DNA from: Acinetobacter corruptisaponis
Lineage (GTDB): Bacteria; Pseudomonadota; Gammaproteobacteria; Pseudomonadales; Moraxellaceae
Assembly: GCF_030053775.1 (NCBI RefSeq)
Contig: NZ_CP125669.1
Span: 3,405,962-3,469,961, forward strand
Reading direction: 5' to 3'
DNA length: 64,000 bases
A program made the translations under genes and the position numbers. Within the stretch, counting starts at the first letter, position 1. Each line of letters begins with the position of its first letter. Below the pieces are notes generated by a model. It was not told where the DNA came from and made no database searches. It was given only the letters and a program-made list of their open reading frames with translations. Shown in pieces: positions 9,101 through 19,700 of this stretch.

Positions 9101-10217
9101 CCGTAAAGATTTAGTTTTAATATCAGGCAAAGTCTTTAATGATAATGGCGGCAACGTCAGCAATATTGTGGCAAATGCCTATAATGGAATCATTGATGCA
9201 AATGAGCAGGGCATTGCTGGCAGTTCGCTTAAACTTGCCAATTGTTCAGGTGTTGACCTCAATGTTGTATCAATAAGCAATGACAATGGGGATTATCGTT
9301 TTAAAGTTGAGAAAAGTGTTCTAAGTAACCCATTCTGCATTGTGCAAACCAATTTACCAGAATACACCTCAGTTAGTGGGGTAAGTCCAACAGGAACGTA
9401 CAGTCGCAATACGGATACGATTACGGTGCCAAAAACCACAGCCACAAGTTATCCAAACAATAATTTTGGTGATGCCAATCTCAATGTGGTTTTAACAGAA
9501 GATGGACAACATACTATTACGGTAGGTGAAGTCACCGATTATCCACATCGCTTGACTACACAAGCACCTGTACAACTAACTCAACTTATCCGAAGTTCTT
9601 CAAACTCAAATAATGATCAGCCTTGGCAGGCACTGGTTTACCGAGACAGCAACTGTAATGGTGCTGTTGATGCTGGTGAGACAGTATTTGATCCAACGCC
9701 ATCTGGTACTGTTTTATTACAACCCAATACCGATATCTGTCTTGTGCAACGAGTACTTTCACCAACCAATATTTTTGCTGGTGCCCAGCATATTGGAACG
9801 TTACAGGCAAGCTATCAGGTCAGTTCACTTAACATTTCCAGGCAGACCCAACAACGTCAGGACGTGACACTTATTGGCAGTGCAGGGTTGACATTGACAA
9901 AAAAAGTACGCGCAGTGACCAGTTGTTCGTCAACTCCATCTGATTCTTTAGGCTTTTTAGTAAATAACCAAGCCACAAAACAACAAAATTTAGAGTATGA
10001 GATCACCTATAAAAACAATAGTGTGAAGAACCTACAGAATGTCAAGGTGAAAGATAGTTTACCAACTGGTACTAATTTTGGTGATGTGAGCTGCAGGGTA
10101 ACACCGAGTGGAAATACTTGTAATGCAACACATTCTGGAGAAGTTCTTGAATGGTCGCTAACAGGTTTGCTAAAACCATCAGCAACAGGAACTCTAAGGT
10201 TCTGTGTGATTCAATAA
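6132..10217 (+). CDS. Large exported multidomain adhesin-like protein (Calx-beta, DUF11, SdrD-B-like; 1361 aa)
   Basis: The frame is open from 6069, but those first codons overlap the previous gene; ATG 6132 gives a good signal peptide (MEKFKMMKLASH, hydrophobic core, SISIAQA). Domains in order: a Cys-containing lectin-like head (about 35-230); a Calx-beta domain (about 240-380, PENGGG and EPDETFTV); a DUF11 module (about 385-520); three tandem modules that begin with SSIGGTGSFDF, ESRGGTGTFAF or ISRGGVGKFDF and end in a Cys-x-(F/L)-x-N motif, plus a related fourth; an SdrD B-like domain (GKVFNDNGG, NGIIDANEQGI); and a final DUF11 module ending shortly after FCVIQ. The mixture is typical of surface adhesins. 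A run of eight G at 6441-6448 encodes GIGGGG near residue 105 and could make expression phase-variable. No anchor is visible, so retention may rely on the 2030-aa partner downstream. Confidence 0.75.
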   Translation: MEKFKMMKLASHAVLKLLILFFSLVSSISIAQAAYQRSFINLSFESPKIANTGNACRVYIDSTKVPGWLTTHPYYQEEAVDSCTYVPSGNGQVMELWSGPRGIGGGGTGNMVAKEGTQFAELNAQYISEISQNICLVNGEQVNWRFSHNGRNTNPDTMNFRAGTQPVVSVATGTTGTGNITSCSAGTCNPVQSNTVPVGNTTRWADYSGSFIYTGATGQTTIGFQSTSGSGTSGNFLDGIQIEVKPIIEFTSANYSVPENGGGVQPVQVIVVGTVPPAGIPLTFTVTDGTAQLGTDYKINGGVANTFTITIPAGNYGSGTPYILNVPVEIINDTVPEPDETFTVTINQSNAYHVMSSSGCGASGNGTATYTIIDDDAPQDVDVKIEKTQRKGTSGSFQSQPLMVKTNDIVQYQLVITNKGERAISSTGVANFQDIVPNNFNSVSIAVAATKGGTATASDKCTASLSGNTLSGTFSGPKGATCSVTISATAVSGVATNTATVNATANNDIFPSDNTSSVQTTIARALIYITKSSIGGTGSFDFSLTGTNKTSATVITQTPIDQYQVDGGTIFSGQPFAVTSSSGSVNISETNVAGWSLLGATCRVRNTDGTSGALVGTAPTSGTGTKTYAFTSTEINNNPNINCNFSNIKVPIVKIAKESRGGTGTFAFVNSNLSSTSTNVATTPSSSSTNIGKGTSAALTVNDTFSNVTISEPTLLTGYVLKDAKCTDANSFITGNIGEFGDLSGSTLTISSGRLITGGADITCTFVNSTPSLTIKKISRGGVGKFDFTASANSGILNHSITTTVTETETSGITQYFSPSLSLTNVVLTESGMPTGYRLTDAVCTGIGASSVTVNKTNGTVTLARTGIAAGADIVCTLTNTLTTLTLIKKWENALAGDSATVNSVGFTTNATTGLSVADATGANSTAGTPIIVPLAMLGTTGSIIEAFSKGDENEYAGNLVCTGNTTPLNGNKLTINTNDAAIICTLTNSRKDLVLISGKVFNDNGGNVSNIVANAYNGIIDANEQGIAGSSLKLANCSGVDLNVVSISNDNGDYRFKVEKSVLSNPFCIVQTNLPEYTSVSGVSPTGTYSRNTDTITVPKTTATSYPNNNFGDANLNVVLTEDGQHTITVGEVTDYPHRLTTQAPVQLTQLIRSSSNSNNDQPWQALVYRDSNCNGAVDAGETVFDPTPSGTVLLQPNTDICLVQRVLSPTNIFAGAQHIGTLQASYQVSSLNISRQTQQRQDVTLIGSAGLTLTKKVRAVTSCSSTPSDSLGFLVNNQATKQQNLEYEITYKNNSVKNLQNVKVKDSLPTGTNFGDVSCRVTPSGNTCNATHSGEVLEWSLTGLLKPSATGTLRFCVIQ
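6441..6448 (+). repeat. G8 homopolymer inside the adhesin-like gene
   Basis: Eight consecutive G residues lie about 310 bp into the coding sequence, in an A/T-rich genome where such tracts are rare. A one-base slip would shift the frame and truncate the protein after roughly 105 residues. The intact reading frame is present in this sequence. Confidence 0.9.
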
Positions 10218-10389
10218 GCAGAAAGTCTGATTAAAAATTAGGTCGAAAAATATGCAGAGATATTGTGGTGAAAAAAATGGTATGGAAGTTGCTTTAGTTT
10301 GAAGTAATAGAATATTTTTTTGTAAAAGTGTGAAATAATTCAAACAAATTTGTTGATTGTTGATATACTTTTGTAAAAATGAGTAACGG

Positions 10390-10425
10390 TTTTTTGAATG
10401 GTAAAAAAGCTTACTGTTCAAAAAA
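10390..10425 (+). promoter_or_regulatory. 15-bp RNA hairpin in the leader of the mini-DUF11 gene
   Basis: TTTTTTGAATGGTAA (10390-10404) can pair with TTACTGTTCAAAAAA (10411-10425) over 15 bp, including two G-U wobbles, with a 6-nt loop. No T-run follows on either strand, so it is not an ordinary terminator. It lies 26 nt before the ATG at 10452 in the 234-bp gap that starts a second transcription segment of the locus. A TATACT hexamer at 10364-10369 is a candidate -10, though no convincing -35 matches it. A role in mRNA stability or in translation control is possible. Confidence 0.5.
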
Positions 10426-10451
10426 TAAAAAAGAAGACTAGGAATAATTGA

Positions 10452-10949
10452 ATGGCGTATTTAAACAATATGTACAAGAAATGTTTGCTTGGTACTGCGG
10501 TTCTTGTTTTGGCTGGAAGTGTATTCGCCGAGGCTAAAACGACAAAAGAGCCCGTTTCAGTAGAACTCAAAACTTTCCTGATCAGTGCAGGCACTGATGG
10601 GAAATCAACTTCAAAGCTGGTGACTAAGGTAAAACCAAATGATGTGATTGAGTATCGGGCAACCTATACCAATAACACCACTGGGAAAATCAAGAATCTG
10701 GCCGCGACTTTACCGATACCTGTAGAAACTCAATTTCTGGCGAAGTCTCAGCCAGAGAATGCTGAAGCAAGTACCGACGGTACACATTTTGCCCCAATGC
10801 CTTTAAAACGCAAAGAGGGTAATCAAATGGTGAATGTACCACTGAAAGATTATCGTGCATTGCGTTGGACCATTGCAGAACTTCCAGCTGGAAAGTCTGT
10901 GACGGTTTCTGCTCAAACACGCGTAAATAGTGAAAAAACAAGTAATTAA
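10452..10949 (+). CDS. Small exported single-module DUF11-like protein (165 aa)
   Basis: The signal peptide is clear (MAYLNNMYKKCLLG, hydrophobic AVLVLAGSVFA). The remaining ~140 residues form one beta module with the DUF11-like features IEYRATYTNNTTGKIKNL, LPIPVETQFL and ALRWTIAELPAGKSVTV. It lacks tandem repeats and Ca-type loops. TAGGAA eight bases upstream of ATG 10452 is a good ribosome binding site. It sits 29 bp before the most codon-optimised paralog (10979), so it may be a minor subunit, cap or periplasmic partner; that is conjecture. Confidence 0.7.
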   Translation: MAYLNNMYKKCLLGTAVLVLAGSVFAEAKTTKEPVSVELKTFLISAGTDGKSTSKLVTKVKPNDVIEYRATYTNNTTGKIKNLAATLPIPVETQFLAKSQPENAEASTDGTHFAPMPLKRKEGNQMVNVPLKDYRALRWTIAELPAGKSVTVSAQTRVNSEKTSN

Positions 10950-10978
10950 TTGGCATTTTACGTATAAGGGGTAAAATA

Positions 10979-13675
10979 ATGTCAAATCGTCTACAACTTA
11001 CACAGCTAGCAGCTTCCATTGCATTGGTCGCTGGTAGTGCTGCTTTCGTTTCATCTGCACATGCCGCTGCACCAGCCGCTGGTACAAATATCAGTAACAT
11101 TGCATCTGCAAGCTATACTGATAGCACAGGAAACACTAAAACTGTATCTTCAAATATTGTGACCACCACAGTATTGCCAGTTGCAAGTTTCACGTTGATT
11201 GCTGACCGAACAGCAAATGCCAATGCCAACAACCAGGTTTCTTTATCACACACCTTAACCAACACGGGTAACGGTAGTGATACGTTCACGGTAAATGTGG
11301 CGGATGTTACCTCTGGTGACCAATATGACTTCAGTAATTTAAAAGTTTATCTTGATGCCAATAAGGATGGTGTTCCTGATAGCCAGACTCCTGTAACAAG
11401 TGTTACCTTGGCAGCAGGTGAGTCGGTGAACTTAATTGTTCAGGCAACCACTCCAACAACTCGTGCAGGTGGTGTTGCACTTTCTGCTGGTGATTTGGGT
11501 AAATTAACCATCACTGCACAAAGTACTTTAGACAATACACTCACAGCAACAAATACAGACACCGTTAAAATTACCAACGGTGCAGTGATTAGTGTGATTA
11601 AATCTGCCAGCGTAACGGCAATTGATGCGACCCAAGCTAGTCCAACCGCTCGTGAAGTTGAATATAAGTTGGTTTACCAAAACACAGGTAACACAACAGC
11701 AACTGATGTTACAGTTACGGACTTGTTACCTGCTGGTTTAACTTATGTTGCTAATTCTGCAAAACTTGCTGGCGTGACACAAACTGATGGTGTTGATGCT
11801 GATGGTTATAAGTTTGTTGAAACCACTCCAGGATCAGGTAAAGGTACTGTAACCTTAACGATTCCAACTCTAGCACCGAACACTACAGGTACATTAACCT
11901 TTAAGGTTCGCGTAGATCAAAATACACCAGCAGGCGTGATCACGAACATTGCAAATGTTGACCCAGATGGTCCATCAGGTCCAGAAGGAAATACGCCATC
12001 TAACCCAAATGACGTAAATATCTTAAGCATCAAAAAAGGCACAATCAATGATAGCCAAACTGATGCCTACGCAGATGCGGAGAAAACCTCTGCAACCGCA
12101 AAAGATAACCAAATTGTCATTGCTTCAATCAAGCAGGGTGAAGTTGCTGAATTTAGCACTTCAGGTCAAGGTGGCGAGCCAATCGTTATCCATAACACGG
12201 GTAATGTGAGTGAAGAGTTTAATATTGCGATTGATAAAGGCACATTACCAGCAGGTAGTATTGTTACCTTGTATCAAGCTGACGGTGTAACGCCATTTGT
12301 TTCAACAGGTTCTATCCCAAGTGGTGGTACATACAACCTTGTTGCAAAAGTAACGCTACCAGCAAACTATTCAACATCAACGGCTATTAAGGCGACTTTG
12401 ACCACAAGTCCTAAGTCTGATGCAACTAAGACAGATACGTTAGATTTGGTGATTAGCCAAGTAACGCCTGCAACAGTTGACTTACATAATGGTGATGCTT
12501 CAGATACTACTGGTTCAGTGGCTGGCGCATCTGGTAAGGATACTGGCTTAGATATTGATGTTCGTAGTACCAAACCAAATCAGGCTGTGAATTTCCCACT
12601 TCAAATTGATAATGCTGGTGTAACAGGCGATAACTTCAATCTAGGTATTGATCCTGCACATGCATTACCAACAGGTTGGGATGTTAAATTCTATGTGGCT
12701 GATGGTAGTGGTAACCCAACAGGCGCACCATTAACCAATACTGGTAATATTAATGGTGGCAGTAACATTAAACTTGTTGCTGTGGTAACGCCTCCTGCGA
12801 ATGCACCAGCAGGTGACCAACAAGTTTACTTCAAGGTATCTTCACCAGCGACAAACCTAAGTGATGTGATGGTGGACAAGGTTACTGTTCAGGCGGATCG
12901 TAAGTTAAGCCTGCAAAATGACCGCATTGGTCAAGTTGCACCAGGTGGTACAGTTGTTTATAAACACACCTTAACCAACACAGGTAACATTGCTGAAGGT
13001 GCAACACCAGGTAGCTTACCATTTACCTTGACCAATGACCAATCTGGTAATGGTTGGGTAACCAGCTTGTTTATCGATGTGAATAACGACGGTAACATTG
13101 ATGCAGGTGATACCCTAGTTACAGGTAGTGATTTGGCAGCGGTAACAGGCGCGATTGCACGTAACGCTTCTGTGAACTTACTCATCAAGGTTCAAGCGCC
13201 AAGCAATGCAACCCCTGGAACACCAAGTTCAGTTATCTTCACCATTAACCCAACAACTGTGACTGGTATTGCACACGCAAGTATCTCTAATACTGACTTA
13301 ACCACAGTGACTGAAGGTCAGGTACGTTTGGTTAAGGATCAGGCTTTGGTTGATTGTACAACAGGCACAGGCGCAACTTATACACAGAACACTGTGAGTG
13401 CCAAACCAGGCGAATGTGTGAAATACCGTATTGTTGCGACCAATGAAGGTAATGCAACCGTAACGAATGTGGTGATTAGCGATAATACGCCGTCATACAC
13501 TACCTTGAAAGCAATCTCAGGTGTGTCTCCACTTGCAACAAGCGCAACATTACAAAACACAGCAAGTTATGTTGATGGCTATACAGGTACTGTTTCAGCA
13601 GAACAGTCGCCTTTAGCACCAAATGCAAGTGCAACATTAGAGTTTGTGATTAAAGTGAATCCACTTACACCATAA
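10979..13675 (+). CDS. Exported DUF11-type repeat protein, paralog 3, probable major subunit (898 aa)
   Basis: Third member of the ~890-aa family. The strong ribosome binding site AAGGGG precedes ATG 10979. Signal peptide: MSNRLQLTQLAASIALVAG to SSAHA before AAPAAG. Then come the shared head domain (TNISNIASASYTD), Ca-type loops DANKDGVPD and DVNNDGNID, a DUF11 domain near 205-350 (ISVIKSAS, DLLPAGLTYV, NIANVDPDG), beta modules, and a last DUF11 module with one Cys pair (VDCTT, GECVKY). Its codon choice differs visibly from paralogs 1 and 2: GGT, GCA, ACC, AAC and CGT dominate and the A/T bias is weaker, a sign of high expression. It has a leader of its own upstream and a hairpin/T-tract downstream, so it can be expressed separately from its neighbours. 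I infer that it is the main building block of the surface structure. Confidence 0.8.
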   Translation: MSNRLQLTQLAASIALVAGSAAFVSSAHAAAPAAGTNISNIASASYTDSTGNTKTVSSNIVTTTVLPVASFTLIADRTANANANNQVSLSHTLTNTGNGSDTFTVNVADVTSGDQYDFSNLKVYLDANKDGVPDSQTPVTSVTLAAGESVNLIVQATTPTTRAGGVALSAGDLGKLTITAQSTLDNTLTATNTDTVKITNGAVISVIKSASVTAIDATQASPTAREVEYKLVYQNTGNTTATDVTVTDLLPAGLTYVANSAKLAGVTQTDGVDADGYKFVETTPGSGKGTVTLTIPTLAPNTTGTLTFKVRVDQNTPAGVITNIANVDPDGPSGPEGNTPSNPNDVNILSIKKGTINDSQTDAYADAEKTSATAKDNQIVIASIKQGEVAEFSTSGQGGEPIVIHNTGNVSEEFNIAIDKGTLPAGSIVTLYQADGVTPFVSTGSIPSGGTYNLVAKVTLPANYSTSTAIKATLTTSPKSDATKTDTLDLVISQVTPATVDLHNGDASDTTGSVAGASGKDTGLDIDVRSTKPNQAVNFPLQIDNAGVTGDNFNLGIDPAHALPTGWDVKFYVADGSGNPTGAPLTNTGNINGGSNIKLVAVVTPPANAPAGDQQVYFKVSSPATNLSDVMVDKVTVQADRKLSLQNDRIGQVAPGGTVVYKHTLTNTGNIAEGATPGSLPFTLTNDQSGNGWVTSLFIDVNNDGNIDAGDTLVTGSDLAAVTGAIARNASVNLLIKVQAPSNATPGTPSSVIFTINPTTVTGIAHASISNTDLTTVTEGQVRLVKDQALVDCTTGTGATYTQNTVSAKPGECVKYRIVATNEGNATVTNVVISDNTPSYTTLKAISGVSPLATSATLQNTASYVDGYTGTVSAEQSPLAPNASATLEFVIKVNPLTP

Positions 13676-13712
13676 GCTTTATTCATTCACTTGAAATGAA
13701 AACAAATAACTA

Positions 13713-13770
13713 GAGATGTGAACATTTGCCTAGGCAGGTGTTCATCTCAAATAAATTTTTGAATTTTTTT
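13713..13770 (+). terminator. Terminator or attenuator between paralog 3 and the 2030-aa protein
   Basis: GAGATG (13713-13718) pairs with CATCTC (13743-13748); after a 2-nt bulge, AACA pairs with TGTT and the stem continues to GCC/GGC around a small loop. T-rich sequence with runs of five and seven T follows at 13756-13770. A partial terminator here would let paralog 3 be made in excess of the 2030-aa protein. Confidence 0.7.
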
Positions 13771-13797
13771 AGACTATTTAGTTGAAGGGTAAGCGCT

Positions 13798-16700
13798 GTG
13801 CTACAACAGAAGCAATCTAACGCATTCCATAACATGACATTCATGTTATCAACGTTGACGGTATCAATATTGTCAGCGCAGTACGGTTATGCAGCGAATA
13901 TGCCTGAAGTGGGTAGCTCTATCCAAAATATCGCCTATGCAACTTATGTTGCACCCGATGGTAAATCCCAACAATCAGTTTCAAATACCGTCGAAATCAA
14001 TGTTTCTGCTCTTTATGCAATTGCTTTAACTACTCCTCCAGTTCAGGAAATTGAACCAAGTACCCGTGTTATTTGGGCAAATACCTTAGTCAACAATAGT
14101 AATGCTCCTGTCAATGTACAACTAGACGCATTAACAATAAATGAACTAAGCAATGTTAAAATTTATGTAGATACCAATAAAAACGGTCAATTCGACACCG
14201 ATGATCAACAACTGACAACCACTGTTGCCTTGGCGGTAGGCCAGAGCGTTCATTTGTGGGTCGTTGCAACAGCGAGTGCGACCCTGACCGAGAGTCAGCA
14301 GTTAAATTTACCGTTAAAAGCAACACTTGTTGAAGACAACAGTGTAATAGCAACGGCTACAGATAGTGCCATCAGCTATGGACCACAACTGGTTGCAACC
14401 AAAGAGGTTGCCCAGAAAACTTTTGAGCCGTCAGCCAATGCCAGCTATGACCTTAACTATACTTTGGCCATAACCAATCAAGGTAAAAAAGCGGCAAGAC
14501 CAGTGGATGTGATGATCGATGGTCAGGCACAGAAAATGGTGCTTTTAGTTGATGATCTGCCTGCCAATACAACATTTAAGTCTGCACAGTTAAAAAATAC
14601 GCAGGCCAAGGTTTTGTATAAGCAAACAGGCAATAACTATACAACGACCTTGCCAGGTGACTTAAGCAAGGTTGATCAATTGGTGGTTGGCTTTCCACAA
14701 ATAGACGCCAATACAACCGAACAGGTTGACCTTACGGTCACAATGAACCGTAACATTGCCAAAACAACGGTTAAAAATACCTATAAAGTTTCGTATGCAA
14801 CCACAAATAGCCAAAAAGAGGTATTGTCTAATCCTGCTTTAACCGTGGTAGGTGGTCTCGCAGCGATTAATAATAAATCTGGTGATTTCCAAAATGTCTT
14901 GACTACAGGCAGCGTGAATAAACCACTTTATCTTGAAGCGCAAAATGCCAGCTGTAATGCGGACCGTTATACTGCGGACAAGGTAAAGATTAAGATTAAA
15001 TCAACCAAGACAGGTGATCTTGAAGAGGTCATTGGTGTAGAAACTGGCCCGAATACAGGCGTATTCCATTACACGCTACCAACCGCATTTGCAGATGTAG
15101 GTATTGCTTATGATTCATTATTGCAAACTGTCAAACGCGATCAAGTGCAAGTTAGCCTGACGGACTGTCTGGATGCACAGGGTAATTCAACCCAGACATT
15201 TACCGATATTAGTACTCAGGTACTTATGGATCCATATGGAACAGTGTTTGATGCCAAGACAGGTTTACCTGTGGCAGGGGCAACCATAACCCTATTAGAC
15301 CAGAATGGCCAGCCAATTGCGGACAATGTTGCATACAAACTTGATGAGCAGACTGGAGAACTGGTTACAATTCCAGCTAAGCAGGTCACCAATAGTGAGG
15401 GTGAATTTATTTATCCCCTTGTTAAAGCAGGAACCTACAGTTTTGTTGTGGATACAACCACAATTCCTGGAAATACACGTTATAGCTTTGTCAGTGATAA
15501 ATCGGTTTATCCAAGTTTCCCTGCGGATAAGGCTGTTGATCTGGAATGGTCTTATGCTGGCAAATTTACCTTAAATAATGGTGATCCAGCACTAAATATC
15601 GATATTCCAATTGATCCTGATTTGGCTGTACCAACCTCGCCGTTATTTGTACAAAAAGTTGCGACCAATAAAAACTCGGAAATCGGTGAGTTTGAAGAAT
15701 ATACCGTGACAGTTGCCAATCGTGGAACTGTTGAGTCCAAAGATGTTTCGATTACTGATACCTTGCCTAGAGGCTTTATCTATGTGCAAGGATCCATGCG
15801 TGTTGATGGAACCAGGGTTGCTGATCCATTGGGCGGAAAAGGTCCTTATTTGAAGCTGGGTTTAGGTACACTGACTCCAAGTAAGGAAGTTAAGGTTCAG
15901 TATCGCGTCTATATTGGTCCAAATGCCTTGAATGGTGATGGCATTAACCGTGTTCGGGCAAAAGATGGTCAAGGAATCGAATCAAACGAAGCATCTGCAA
16001 AAGTAGAAGTAACGCCTGGCGCAATGATCTCTGATGGCTTTATTGTCGGTAAGATTTTTACTGACTGTAACCGTAACGGGGTACAGGATGCAGGTGAAGT
16101 CGGTGTGCCAGGTGTGCGTATTTACCTTGAAGATGGTAGCTATGTGGTGACTGACAGTGAGGGTAAATATGATTTTTATGGGATCAGTGCCAAAACCCAC
16201 GTTCTAAAGGTTGACCGTACCAGTTTGCCAGTTGATTCTGAGTTGGTGTTAATTGGCAATCGTCAGGCAGGTGATCCGAATAGCCGTTTTGTTGATTTAA
16301 AACGTGGTGAACTACACCGTGCCGATTTTGCAATTGCCAATGGTGCGGGACAATGTTCGCAAGCCTTATTGCAGCAGATAGCAGAACGTAAAAAGCGCAT
16401 TGAACTGGACAACACCAATTTAGAACAGGTGTTACGTTCAGACCTTACAATTGATCCAGTTTTTTCCAAAATTACCGATGTTAAAGGTCAGCCAGCAAGT
16501 GGTTGTATCTCGGCACAGGGAATCAGGGCCAATTGTAACCTTGATTTTTCCAAGGAACAGGTTAAGGAACTGAAAGAGGTTACTTTTGAACCAGAAAAAT
16601 CTGGCGTTGCTTCTTCAGTTGCCTTGCCACTGAATGAAACATTGGCAGCAACTGAGAGTGTGCCAGCCGAATCCACTCAAGCTGCGAAAATGCTTAGTCT

Positions 16701-19700
16701 GGAAACAGTGCTGGAAAATGCTGCCAATAATCAGCTAGAAATTATCAACTTAAAAGATGGGCAGCTTCTTGGTTATGCCCAAACAGCGGTTCAGGTTAAG
16801 GGTGCTGCTGGCACACAACTACAACTGTGGGTAAATGGCACACAGGTTTCTGAGAAACGAATTGGTAAGCGTGCAATATTGCCTGACTTACAGGTTGCAG
16901 GTCTGGATTTTATCGGTGTCGATCTTGCTGTGGGTAAAAACAGTATTGAAGTTCGTCAAGTCGACATGATGGGCAATGTTCGGGATAGCAAACAGGTTAA
17001 TGTGATTGTCCCTGACCAAATGGATAAGCTGTTACTTGAGTCAGCCAAAGTACAACCGCAAGCCAACGGCCGTGATTATTTTAACGTGACCATGAAAATT
17101 GTTGACCGTAATGGCACATTGGTTTCTAGCCGTACGCCTGTTACGCTCGACAGCTCGATTGGTAAAATTGAGTTGACTGACCTGGACCCAAAACAACCTG
17201 GTATTCAGGTGTTTGTTGAGGGCGGTACGCTTGTTGTGCCAATACAGGCGCCAATTGAGGCAGGTGAAGGAACACTGTCGGTTGAAAGCGGTATTTTCCA
17301 TAGCAGTACCCCAGTACGTTTCTTACCTGATCTACGTCCGATTATCGCAGTTGGTTTGGTGGAAGGATCAATTAACTTTAAGAAATTTGATCCGAAACAG
17401 TTAAGTAATGTCCGTTCGCAGGATGGGTTTGAGGAAGAACTGCAAGAGATTTCATCATCAGATAATGGCAAAAGCAATGTGACAGGGCGTGCAGCCATGT
17501 TCCTGAAAGGTAAAGTCAAGGGTGAATATCTACTGACTCTTGCCTATGATTCTGACAAGGATAAAAACCAGCGTCTGTTCCGTGATATTCGTCCAGATGA
17601 ATATTATCCAGTTTATGGTGACTCGGCAGCGAAAGGTTTTGATGCACAAACAACCAGTAAGCTGTACGTGCGTGTGGATAAAGGCCGTTCCTATGCCATG
17701 TATGGTGATTATGTCACACGTACTGAAAATGATGAGGGCCTGGCTTTAGGTCAATATAGCCGTTCATTAACAGGTGTTCGTGGGGCTGTCGAAACAGACC
17801 GCTATAAAGTAACGGCCTTTGCTGCGCAGACCAATACGCAACAGGTGACCAATGAACAACGCGCCATGGGGATTTCGGGTCCTTATAGCATGGGGAATGT
17901 CAATACCGATGATGTGCTTGCCAATAGTGAAAAAGTTGAGGTGGTTACCCGTGACCGCAATAATCCAGGCCTGATCATTTCGCGTAGCACTTTGGCACGT
18001 TTTACCGATTATGAAGTGGATACCTTTAGCAACAGCATTTACTTAAAAGATCCTGTACCAAGTGTCGATGCTGACCTGAATCCAGTCTATCTGCGTATTA
18101 CAGTGGAATCTGATCAGGGTGGGGATGAATACACGGTTGGTGGTGTTACAGGCTCAGTGAAGCTGCTTGATCAGGTGAAAGTGGGTGGGGCTTATGTAAA
18201 AAGCAATAATCCACTGACGCAGGACCAGTTGGCCAGTGTCAATACCGTGGTGAAATTTGCCGACAAGGGTAAATTGATTGCTGAGTTTGCCCGTTCTGAA
18301 AATATTAATGACGGTTTAAACTCTTTAACACAGATTAACACCACACCAGATGCAACAGGTAAATTGTCGGGAAATGCGGCTCGCGTTGAACTGAACTATG
18401 CCTATAAGAATATGGAGCTGAAAACCTACCATAATCAGGCAGATACAGGGTTCTATAACACTGCGGCACCAATCACTGCTGGACGTAAGGAAAGTGGTAT
18501 AAAAGGGCGTGCGCAACTGGGTAAGATCGGTTTGGCAAAACTGGAGGCTATCCGTACCGAAGATTTGCAAAGTGGTGTCAATCAGGGTGTTTCTGCCAGT
18601 ATTGAACGTGCGATCAGCCGTATTGTGGCAGTTGAGCTGGGCCTGAAATATTATGATGAGTCTGAGAATCCAGCACTGTTGGGGGCTTCACAAACAGCGC
18701 CGTATCATGGTTTAACCGCACGTACAAAAATCACCACACAGCTTCCTTGGCAGGGTTCAAATGTTTTTGCTGAATATGAGCAGGATGTTTCCGAAGCTGA
18801 GCGCCGTATTTTTGCCTTGGGTGCGAATTACCAGATTAATTCAAAACTACGTGCCTATGGTCGCCATGAGTTGGTGTCGAGTATTCAGGGACTATATGAC
18901 CTAAATAACAATCAGCGTCGTAATGTCACAGTATTCGGTCTGGATAGCAAATATAACAATAATGGCACAGCGTTTAGTGAATATCGCGTTCGTGATGGTA
19001 TCAGCGCTCGTGAAGCTGAAGCTGCAATCGGTTTACGTAACCGTTGGGAACTGGAAAAAGGCTTCTATGCAACCACCAGTTTTGAACAGGTGAAGTCATT
19101 GTCAAAAGCAGATACCGATAACCAAAATTCAGATAACACTGCTGCATCTTTAGGTGTGGAATATCTGGCCAATCCAAACTGGAAAGCTGTTGCGAGAATT
19201 GAAGCACGTTGGGCTGACCAGTCTGACACCATCCTGAATAATCTGGGTATTGCCTACAAATATTCTGATGACGTGACTTTATTGGCGAAAAATGTAGTTA
19301 GCCTGACTGACAGTAAGAATGAAAACAGTGGTGATCGCCTGGTTGATCGTTTCCAGGTGGGTGCTGCCTACCGTGACACTGAGCACAATCGTTTTGATGC
19401 GCTGACCAAGGTGGAATACCGCTATGACAGTAACAAGTCAGATTTAAATAATCCATACCTAAAGCATGTCTATATTTTCTCAAATCACTTGAATTATCAT
19501 CCAGGTCGCGATATTACCCTTTCAGGCCAATATGCGGTTAAAAATGTGGACACCACGTTCTCTGGTTTGGAGTCAAGTGGTATGACGCATATGCTTAGTG
19601 GTCGGGCAATGTATGACATCAATGAACGTTGGGATGCGGGTGTTCATACAGGTGTGTTATGGTCAAACATGAGTTCGGGCCGCCGTATTTTGGTTGGGGG

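Noticed and set aside
8285..9163. A 292-codon open frame on the minus strand
   Set aside because: It lies wholly inside the 1361-aa exported protein gene, whose repeats and domains are clear; the antisense translation is a low-complexity Val/Pro/Leu product with no ribosome binding site or family.
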